A stretch of 38,784 bases of DNA from Moraxella sp. Its GTDB lineage: Bacteria > Pseudomonadota > Gammaproteobacteria > Pseudomonadales > Moraxellaceae. Positions 33,583 through 38,784 of the stretch are shown here, one piece after another. The DNA lies in contig JAUNEE010000009.1 of the NCBI GenBank assembly GCA_030525705.1, positions 1-38,784 of the forward strand, read 5' to 3'. The position numbers and the translations under genes are program-made. Below the pieces are notes generated by a model. The model was not told the DNA's origin and did not search any database. It worked only from the letters and a program-made list of their open reading frames with translations. How positions within the stretch are numbered: position 1 is the first letter of the stretch; each line of letters starts with the position of its first letter.

Positions 33583-34200
33583 ATGAAAACACACTACATT
33601 CACCCAGACAACCCCCAAGCCCGCCTTTTAAAAGATGCCACGGACGCCCTAAAACAAGGGCAGCTCATCGTTTTTTGTGATGAAACAGGCTACCAGCTGG
33701 GCTTTTCCCCCTCAAATAAATCCGCTCTTGACGCCTTAAAACGCCTCGGCTTAGCAGATAAACTGGACGACATCACCCTCTTATGCGCCGACCTAAGCCA
33801 AGCCTCGCATTATACCACGCTGGACAATGCTCAATTTCGGCTACTAAAAGCCCATGGTGAACAAGCCCGCTTTTTATTGACCGCAGAAAAATCCACACCC
33901 AAAGCCCTGCATCAAAAAGACAAAGCCGTTGCCCTACGTCTAACCACACCCCCCCTCACCCAAGCCCTAATAGAAAGCATGGGCGAGCCGCTCGGTGCTT
34001 TGCCGCTTGTAGCCAGTGGCTTATTAGATGAGACACAGGCAGGCTTTGCTTATGCCATCGAGGATACACTGGACGGACGCATAGAGGTCTTTTTAAATAC
34101 GGGGGACACCCACCCAAAACAGCTACCGCTCATCAATGCCATAGACACGCCTGCCACCTTGGCAAAAGCAGGCGACACGCCCTTGGACTGGATTGAATAA
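33583..34200 (+). CDS. yciO: Sua5/YciO/YrdC-family protein, YciO type
   Basis: A 205-residue protein whose N-terminus YIHPDNPQARLLKDATDAL matches YciO of E. coli. It continues with DETGYQLGF at the usual nucleotide-binding segment and ALRLTTPPLTQALIESMGEPL. YrdC and Sua5 relatives make threonylcarbamoyl-AMP for tRNA t6A37; YciO proteins have an altered active-site region and an unsettled role. It may form one operon with epmC, 20 bases away, and with the VOC gene 9 bases downstream. Confidence 0.85.
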   Translation: MKTHYIHPDNPQARLLKDATDALKQGQLIVFCDETGYQLGFSPSNKSALDALKRLGLADKLDDITLLCADLSQASHYTTLDNAQFRLLKAHGEQARFLLTAEKSTPKALHQKDKAVALRLTTPPLTQALIESMGEPLGALPLVASGLLDETQAGFAYAIEDTLDGRIEVFLNTGDTHPKQLPLINAIDTPATLAKAGDTPLDWIE

Positions 34201-34209
34201 GGCTATGCA

Positions 34210-34602
34210 ATGATAAAACACCTTGACCATCTGGTGATAACCACAGATAAGCCAGAGCAGATGATTGCATTTTATACCAAAGTGCTAGGTATGCATCATG
34301 AAACATTCGGCGATGATGGCTTTGGCAATCCACGCCACGCCCTCGTTTTCGGCAATCAAAAAATCAACCTACACCAGCACAAAAAAGAAATCCACCCCCA
34401 TGCCGCTAGCCCCACCATCGGGGCGATGGATTTATGTTTTATCATAGACACAGATTTTCAGACATTGCTGACTCACCTAAAAACGCACCACGTCAGTCCT
34501 TTGACAGACATTGTACCTCGCACGGGTGCGACTGGAAAAATTTCATCTATCTACCTAAACGACCCCGATGGCAATCTCATTGAGCTATCTACATACCCAT
34601 AA
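34210..34602 (+). CDS. VOC (glyoxalase/bleomycin-resistance fold) protein
   Basis: A 130-residue single VOC domain with paired beta-alpha-beta-beta-beta halves: IKHLDHLVITTDKPEQMIAFYTKVLGM, and AMDLCFIIDTDFQTLLTHL, ending NDPDGNLIELSTY. Candidate metal ligands are H7, a His in the INLHQH block, and the final Glu of the NLIEL block. The family includes dioxygenases, glyoxalases and resistance proteins, and the substrate cannot be predicted. AAGG stands about 8 bases before the ATG. Confidence 0.85.
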   Translation: MIKHLDHLVITTDKPEQMIAFYTKVLGMHHETFGDDGFGNPRHALVFGNQKINLHQHKKEIHPHAASPTIGAMDLCFIIDTDFQTLLTHLKTHHVSPLTDIVPRTGATGKISSIYLNDPDGNLIELSTYP

Positions 34603-34615
34603 CACAAGGACGTTT

Positions 34616-35431
34616 ATGACCCTTTCTTTATACCGCAGCTTTTTATTTGTGCCTGCCGACCGCCCTGACCGCTTTTTAAAAGCCCAAAACAGCGGCTGTG
34701 ACGCCATTATCATCGACTTAGAAGATACCGTTGCCGTCACGGAAAAAGCCGCCGCCCGAACACAGATTTTAAACTACGACAAAACCACCCCCAAGCCCTA
34801 CTGGGTACGCATCAACAACGACCAAGCAGACACGTTCGCCCTAGACCTCGCCTGCCTAAAGCAGACCCGTCATCTTGCAGGCGTTGTCGCCCCAAAAATC
34901 TGTGACCCTGTGGTTATTGGCACTCTAAAAGACGTACTTGGCGTGCCTGTGCTGGCAGTCATTGAAAGTGTAGCGGGCTTTTTTAATCTACAAAACATCG
35001 CAAAAACGGACGGGCTATTTGGCTTATCCTTCGGACTGCTGGACCTTGGCAATGCCTTAGGCGTCAGCCATGGCAGCCACGGGGCGAACCTTATCTTTGA
35101 CCGCATTCGCACCGAGCTTGTGCTATATAGCAGCCTGTATGGACTTGCCCGCCCCATCGAGACCATTTTTAGTGATTTTCAGGACGAAGACGCCCTTGCC
35201 ATCGCCTGTGGGCACGCTCACCAGATGGGCTTTGGCGGGCAACTTGCCATTCACCCAAAACAAATCCCCATCATTCACCAACACTACCGCCCAAGCGATG
35301 CAGAGCTGTCATTTGCCGAAAAAGTATTGGCACACTTTATAAAAACAGGCGAGTATGCATTTGCTATTGATGGAAAAATGGTCGATTTACCCATGATTGA
35401 TTGGGCAAAACGCCAATTAAATCAAAAATAA
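34616..35431 (+). CDS. HpcH/HpaI-CitE family CoA ester lyase
   Basis: A 271-residue protein of the citrate-lyase beta-subunit-like family. It starts RSFLFVPADRPDRFLKAQ, with the acidic pair of IIIDLEDTVA (metal and substrate site). It continues with VLAVIESVAGFFNLQNIA and ends in GGQLAIHPKQIPIIHQHY. Relatives cleave malyl-, citramalyl- or methylmalyl-CoA. The frame opens 16 codons earlier, but the ATG at 34616 has AAGGA 6-7 bases before it. It ends the epmC-led run of genes. No citC, citD or citF partners are nearby, so classical citrate lyase is unlikely. Confidence 0.88.
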   Translation: MTLSLYRSFLFVPADRPDRFLKAQNSGCDAIIIDLEDTVAVTEKAAARTQILNYDKTTPKPYWVRINNDQADTFALDLACLKQTRHLAGVVAPKICDPVVIGTLKDVLGVPVLAVIESVAGFFNLQNIAKTDGLFGLSFGLLDLGNALGVSHGSHGANLIFDRIRTELVLYSSLYGLARPIETIFSDFQDEDALAIACGHAHQMGFGGQLAIHPKQIPIIHQHYRPSDAELSFAEKVLAHFIKTGEYAFAIDGKMVDLPMIDWAKRQLNQK

Positions 35432-35719
35432 ACAACAAATATTTTAAAAAGTTGTCTATTAAAATCGTGAACACAAAAGTTATTAAAAAACGGGGATTTT
35501 TCATAAAATTATTAGGCAATGCATCAAAAATATGCTAAGATATATAAGCAATACCCTGTGTTGGCTCGCCATGCAAACTTACAAAAGCTTTGCACAGCTT
35601 ACATATTAAAACAAAAAATCGTATTTTTTATGCATGACATTTGCAAAAAAATGGTTTTTAATATACCCAACACACAAGCAAATCAGCTTGCTGATTTATT
35701 TTTTACTTAGGAGAACTTT
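35432..35719 (+). promoter_or_regulatory. Upstream region of the CarO-like gene with an extended -10 promoter
   Basis: An AT-rich gap of 288 bp. TGCTAAGAT (35532-35540) is an extended -10 box that would give a leader of about 170 nt. A 63-codon frame (35519-35710) overlaps the promoter and is rejected. AGGAG stands about 7 bases before the ATG at 35720. Confidence 0.55.
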
Positions 35720-36445
35720 ATGAAAGCTGTTAAATTGACCGCTCTTGTTGTGGCAACTTTAGCTTCTTCAGCCGCTATGGCAAACGTTGTAACCAACACC
35801 ACTGGTGCTGTTGTTGACGGTACTAAAACCATCTTCTCTACCCTAACCAACCCTGCCGCTGTTAGCGTAGAAGTTGGTTCACTAGGCTACGGTGCGAACG
35901 TTGCTTGGTCTGTAAACGACACCACTGAACTACAAGCTGGTTGGGCTGGCGGTAATATCACCGACCTAGCAAACGGTGACTTCGAAGTTGAAGGTACTCG
36001 TTACGACCTAAAAACTGACTTCAGCAACCCATACCTAGGCGTTCAAATGCGTCCTGCAGCTAACTGGTTCACTGTTGGTGCGGGCGTGATCGTTCCTGAC
36101 AACGAAATCACTGCTAAGCTACAACGCAACGCTGAAGGCAATGTGACCATTCGTGGCACTAACTATGACGTTAGCAACGCAGCTGTAGAAGCTAACGTTG
36201 AGCACAGAAACACACTAGCACCTTATCTAACTTTCGGTTTCCGTCCTAACCTAAACAACAAGTGGGGCGTATTCGGTGAAGTTGGCGGTGCTTACATGGG
36301 CAAAACTGACGCCACTGTAACTGTGACTGAAGGTGCTGTACCCAACCAAGCACAATTCGTTGCTGACGCTGAGCGTGCCATCGAAGATAAAGATTGGGCT
36401 GAGTGGTTACCAATCGTGAAACTAGGTGCTACCTACCGTTTCTAA
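35720..36445 (+). CDS. CarO-like outer membrane beta-barrel protein
   Basis: A 241-residue outer membrane protein. The signal peptide (MKAVKLTALVVATLASSAAMA) is cleaved after about residue 21, and the mature protein ends in the barrel sorting signal YRF. Strand and loop order (VEVGSLGYGANVAW, ELQAGWAGGNI, GTRYDL, TLAPYLTFGFRPNLNNKWGVFGEVGGAYMG) follows the CarO porin of Acinetobacter, which has been linked to ornithine uptake and carbapenem entry. The codon use is strongly biased to a few codons (GTT, GCT, CTA, GGT), unlike the neighbouring genes and typical of highly expressed genes. An OmpA-like or YfaZ-type barrel is the alternative. Confidence 0.75.
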   Translation: MKAVKLTALVVATLASSAAMANVVTNTTGAVVDGTKTIFSTLTNPAAVSVEVGSLGYGANVAWSVNDTTELQAGWAGGNITDLANGDFEVEGTRYDLKTDFSNPYLGVQMRPAANWFTVGAGVIVPDNEITAKLQRNAEGNVTIRGTNYDVSNAAVEANVEHRNTLAPYLTFGFRPNLNNKWGVFGEVGGAYMGKTDATVTVTEGAVPNQAQFVADAERAIEDKDWAEWLPIVKLGATYRF

Positions 36446-36463
36446 TCGCTTAATCCTTTAAGC

Positions 36464-36497
36464 AAAAAAGACAGCTTTTATCGGCTGTCTTTTTTTA
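36464..36497 (+). terminator. Strong terminator of the CarO-like gene
   Basis: AAAAAAGACAGC (36464-36475) pairs with GCTGTCTTTTTT (36484-36495) around an 8-nt loop, continuing into T. Confidence 0.9.
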
Positions 36498-36567
36498 TCT
36501 ATCACACCAAGCTGCCCTTTTAAGGAATTTATTTTCATTTTTAATACCAAGTTCCCAACATCAACGC

Positions 36568-36597
36568 TTGTCGTCTTAATGGTATCTATGCTAAACT
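36568..36597 (+). promoter_or_regulatory. Promoter of the unknown membrane protein
   Basis: TTGTCG (36568-36573), an 18-bp spacer and TAAACT (36592-36597) preceded by TGC lie 19 bases before the ATG. Confidence 0.55.
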
Positions 36598-36616
36598 CAG
36601 CTTTTTTTCATTAGTC

Positions 36617-37063
36617 ATGACAATGCTCTCATTACCCTCTTTAGCTGTGTTTGAACAGTTATATATTTTCTTAAGTGCCTTAGTAGCGATAGCCATCTGG
36701 CTACAAATGCGTCTACTGCGTAAAAATAACGGCAAAATTCCTGATTCCTCCTTATTTCATACCCTATCCTTTTTTGATTCCATCTGGATTTTAATCTCGG
36801 CAGCGGCGTTGTATTTTTTAGAATTTAAAGGACTGTCCGTCACCGTGCCTGTGATTTATGGCGTATTCACATTTTTAGGGTTTTTCGATACTGCACGTGC
36901 CATAAAAAACCACGGCGGTATGCCAGAGCGTCCTGAAGACATTGTTTTTGACAGACGCTATTTGTCATTTCGAAATGGCTTTGCCTTGGTATTCTTCGGT
37001 CTATGCATGACGGTTTTTTTAAGCTATCATCTAGAATTACCCTTTTTAAATACCCTTTTATAA
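36617..37063 (+). CDS. Membrane protein of unknown function (about four helices)
   Basis: A 148-residue hydrophobic protein with predicted helices near residues 12-33, 52-72, 75-92 and 118-137. Short loops include LRKNNGKIPDSSLFH and the conserved-looking KNHGGMPERPEDIVFDRRYLSF between the last two helices. I recognise no family. A start at the second Met (36623) is also possible. A good promoter candidate leaves a very short leader with no clear ribosome binding site. The gene looks real by codon use and lack of overlap. Confidence 0.65.
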   Translation: MTMLSLPSLAVFEQLYIFLSALVAIAIWLQMRLLRKNNGKIPDSSLFHTLSFFDSIWILISAAALYFLEFKGLSVTVPVIYGVFTFLGFFDTARAIKNHGGMPERPEDIVFDRRYLSFRNGFALVFFGLCMTVFLSYHLELPFLNTLL

Positions 37064-37111
37064 GACCCAAAAACCGCCCATCGGATACTGTATAAATTTT
37101 TCAAAATAAGT

Positions 37112-37140
37112 CTGACACGCCTGTTATTTTGTGCTATACT
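37112..37140 (+). promoter_or_regulatory. Strong promoter of the cold-shock gene
   Basis: CTGACA (37112-37117), a 17-bp spacer and TATACT (37135-37140) with TGC before it. Transcription from about 37147 gives a leader near 230 nt. Confidence 0.75.
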
Positions 37141-37377
37141 GCGTTAATATTTATGCACCTTGATGAATTTTTTACCCAAGGGTGATAAAAAAAGCCATTT
37201 TGGCTGGCACAAATAGATAGACAGATATTACGTTCGTCCTATGGTTCATCGCCTGATGCTCGATTGGAATGCGTCTTTTGTTATCTGATATGTTCCGCAT
37301 ATCTTGAGCGTATGAATATTGGCGACACCCATGCAGTTGCACGTGTCATTTTAAGATGTTTCTCATAGGAAAATGTT
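37141..37377 (+). promoter_or_regulatory. Long 5' leader of the cold-shock gene
   Basis: About 230 nt without an ORF of its own separate the promoter from the csp ATG. Short stems are visible, such as AGCCA/TGGCT near 37193-37205. Long structured leaders are a hallmark of cspA-type genes, where the RNA refolds on cold shock. AGGAAA precedes the ATG. Confidence 0.5.
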
Positions 37378-37590
37378 ATGTCAGAGAAAGTTTTTGGTAC
37401 AGTTAAGTGGTTCAATGACGCAAAAGGCTTCGGCTTTATCGCCCAAGAAAACGGCGGTCAAGACGTATTTGCTCATTTTAGTGCCATTCAAGCAGAAGGC
37501 TTTAAAACCCTAGCCGAAGGTCAAAAAGTTGCCTTCATTCTAGGCGAAGGCAAAAAAGGTCCACAAGCTGAAGCCATTGAGATTGTTTAA
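37378..37590 (+). CDS. Cold-shock protein (CspA family)
   Basis: A 70-residue single cold-shock domain that binds single-stranded RNA and DNA and melts RNA structure. The RNP1 motif KGFGFI ([17 protein letters not shown]) and the RNP2 motif DVFAHFS are intact. The ending [10 protein letters not shown] is typical of the family. It has its own strong promoter, long leader and terminator, so it is monocistronic. Confidence 0.96.
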   Translation: MSEKVFGTVKWFNDAKGFGFIAQENGGQDVFAHFSAIQAEGFKTLAEGQKVAFILGEGKKGPQAEAIEIV

Positions 37591-37600
37591 TCTCCCCCAT

Positions 37601-37630
37601 AAAAGACAGCCCATCTCGGGCTGTTTTTTA
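37601..37630 (+). terminator. Terminator of the cold-shock gene
   Basis: ACAGCCC (37605-37611) pairs with GGGCTGT (37618-37624) around a 6-nt loop, followed by a T run. Confidence 0.88.
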
Positions 37631-37715
37631 TGCACGGTTATTTTTATGGCTTTGTATAAAAATGACCCATTAGTCACTTTTATGACCAATTTTCATCGCA
37701 CTCACTGGCGTTTCG

Positions 37716-37747
37716 CATTTGCAAAATCATGCAAAATGCGTTATTGT
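37716..37747 (+). promoter_or_regulatory. etfB promoter with an imperfect palindrome
   Basis: TTGCAA (37719-37724), a 17-bp spacer and TATTGT (37742-37747) lie about 30 bases before the ATG. The arms GCATTTGCA and TGCAAAATGC (37716-37740) form an imperfect palindrome over the -35 and spacer, a candidate repressor site. Confidence 0.55.
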
Positions 37748-37777
37748 AATTCAATAAATTTACCAAAAGGAGTAGTT

Positions 37778-38527
37778 ATGAAAATCCTAGTTGCCATCAA
37801 ACGTGTCGTTGATCACAATGTCAAAGTACGTGTTAAAGCCGACAACACAGGCGTTGATTTGACCAACGCTAAAATGTCAATAAACCCTTTTTGTGAAATT
37901 GCCGTGGAAGAAGCGGTACGCCTAAAAGAAAAGGGCATTGCCAGCGAAGTGATTGCGGTAAGTATTGGCGATGATAAGGCACAAGAACAAATCCGCTCCG
38001 CCTTGGCACTTGGGGCTGACCGTGGCATTTTGGTGCAAACAGACGAAAAAGCATATCCTTTGCAAGTTGCTAAAATTCTAAAAGGCGTGGCAGAATCCGA
38101 AAATGCCCAAATCGTCCTACTTGGCAAGCAAGCCATTGATGACGACAACAACCAAACAGGGCAAATGCTCGCCGCTCTTATGGGCGTGGGTCAAGGCACT
38201 TTTGCCAGCGAAGTGGTGGTAGAAAATGGTACCGCCCAAGTTACCCGTGAGATTGATGGCGGTCTGCAAACTGTGGCTCTGTCTTTACCTGCGGTCATCA
38301 CCACCGACCTTCGTCTAAACGAGCCTCGTTATCCCAAGCTGCCCAACATTATGGCCGCCAAGAAAAAACCGCTTGACACCAAAACCCCTGCCGACTTTGG
38401 TGCGTCAATGACCGCCAATGTCCAAACCATCAAAGTTGTGCCACCTGCCGAACGCAAAGCAGGCATCAAAGTGGCAAGCGTTGATGAGCTGATTGATAAG
38501 CTAAAAAACGAAGCCAAAGTGATTTAA
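37778..38527 (+). CDS. etfB: Electron transfer flavoprotein beta subunit
   Basis: With EtfA it carries electrons from acyl-CoA and other dehydrogenases to the quinone pool through ETF-QO. From the ATG at 37778 it has 249 residues, the standard length. It starts [20 protein letters not shown], with the AMP-binding segment [23 protein letters not shown] and the recognition stretch [22 protein letters not shown]. The frame extends much further upstream, but AAGGAG 6 bases before 37778 and the family length fix the start. etfA follows after a 210-bp repeat-containing gap. Confidence 0.97.
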   Translation: MKILVAIKRVVDHNVKVRVKADNTGVDLTNAKMSINPFCEIAVEEAVRLKEKGIASEVIAVSIGDDKAQEQIRSALALGADRGILVQTDEKAYPLQVAKILKGVAESENAQIVLLGKQAIDDDNNQTGQMLAALMGVGQGTFASEVVVENGTAQVTREIDGGLQTVALSLPAVITTDLRLNEPRYPKLPNIMAAKKKPLDTKTPADFGASMTANVQTIKVVPPAERKAGIKVASVDELIDKLKNEAKVI

Positions 38528-38547
38528 TTAAATGGCTAAGATTGGCG

Positions 38548-38572
38548 TGTAGGGGCAACTTGCAATCTACCC
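38548..38572. repeat. Degenerate copy of the GTAGGGGC palindromic repeat
   Basis: GTGTAGGGGCAACTTGCAAT at this site is a decayed version of the palindrome found at 38665-38684 and 5535-5554. Confidence 0.55.
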
Positions 38573-38625
38573 AAAATTAGGTAGCTCTACAATGCCAAAC
38601 TTACCACCACACATTGATATCCATT

Positions 38626-38713
38626 AAACTTAAAAATGATACAAAAATCACCATCCACCCGTAGGGGCGAATTGCAATTCGCCCACACAAATTAAGTATC
38701 AGATTTTAAGTTT
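38626..38713. repeat. Nested inverted repeat with a 20-bp palindrome between etfB and etfA
   Basis: Outer arms AAACTTAAAAATGATAC (38626-38642) and GTATCAGATTTTAAGTTT (38696-38713) enclose GTAGG and the perfect palindrome GGGCGAATTGCAATTCGCCC (38665-38684). The palindrome also occurs in the metX-metW gap. The outer arms could form a large hairpin in the etf message or be the ends of a small inserted element. Confidence 0.65.
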
Positions 38714-38737
38714 GATAGCCATATAAGGAAAAATAAA

Positions 38738-38784
38738 ATGACTGTTTTAGTATATGCCGAACACGACAACAAAAGCCTAAAACC
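38738..38784 (+). CDS. etfA: Electron transfer flavoprotein alpha subunit (5' end, partial)
   Basis: The first 15 codons, MTVLVYAEHDNKSLK, match the EtfA N-terminus and lie downstream of etfB as usual. AAGGAAAA precedes the ATG. The gene continues beyond the window. Confidence 0.9.
   Translation, partial: MTVLVYAEHDNKSLK

Noticed and set aside
35519..35710. 63-codon frame just before the CarO-like gene
   Set aside because: Overlaps the extended -10 promoter and lacks a ribosome binding site; more likely part of the 5' leader.
37577..37777. 67-codon upstream extension of etfB
   Set aside because: Contains the csp terminator and the etfB promoter; the ATG at 37778 has a strong ribosome binding site and gives the family length.

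Overview
This 38.8 kb window is an ordinary-looking chromosomal core region of a gammaproteobacterium of the Moraxellaceae, most likely a Moraxella. I infer this from the Acinetobacter-type gene sets (dciA beside lpxC; yceD-rpmF-fabD-fabG-acpP without plsX or fabH; a CarO-like outer membrane protein; metX with metW), the moderate-to-low GC with AT-rich gaps, and the many extended -10 promoters (TGnTATAAT type). I could not run database searches, so the species is not fixed. No rRNA, tRNA, CRISPR array, complete insertion sequence, prophage or replication origin was seen.

Layout, left to right: the 3' end of an unidentified gene; polA convergent with hemH; metX and metW (methionine entry step), separated by two kinds of dispersed repeat; an exported Sel1-repeat protein convergent with a D-2-hydroxyglutarate dehydrogenase-like flavoprotein; fkpB; a PlsC-like acyltransferase; ftsH and rlmE on the minus strand; yhbY coupled to a DOMON-like gene; an exported CHAP-domain protein; dciA; lpxC; an M48 lipoprotein protease with bolA; a small membrane protein; a lipoprotein coupled to a SulP transporter; and a DUF442 phosphatase-like gene. 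Then comes the branched-chain amino-acid block on the minus strand: ilvI-ilvH, a 57-residue acidic ORF, an antitoxin/PIN-toxin pair, and ilvC. After it lie a DUF4124 protein, queG, a BON-LysM protein (Kbp-like), the fatty-acid and L32 cluster (yceD, rpmF, fabD, fabG, acpP), epmC, yciO, a VOC protein, a CitE-like lyase, the CarO-like barrel, an unknown four-helix membrane protein, a cold-shock protein with a long leader, and etfB with the start of etfA.

The most interesting structure is upstream of ilvI. A good promoter drives a leader of about 235 nt that contains a 35-codon ORF starting Met-Val-Ile-Ser-Val-Cys-Val. A large hairpin and an overlapping alternative hairpin follow, then an intrinsic terminator whose stem encloses the leader stop codon. 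This has the architecture of a translation-coupled attenuator for ilvIH.

The second notable structure is a family of about 105-131 bp MITE-like elements at four intergenic sites. One has perfect 14-bp inverted ends, one is truncated, and one belongs to a divergent subfamily. There is also a perfect 20-bp palindrome repeated beside metX and in the etfB-etfA gap. The AT-rich toxin-antitoxin insertion inside the ilv block is the clearest sign of acquired DNA.
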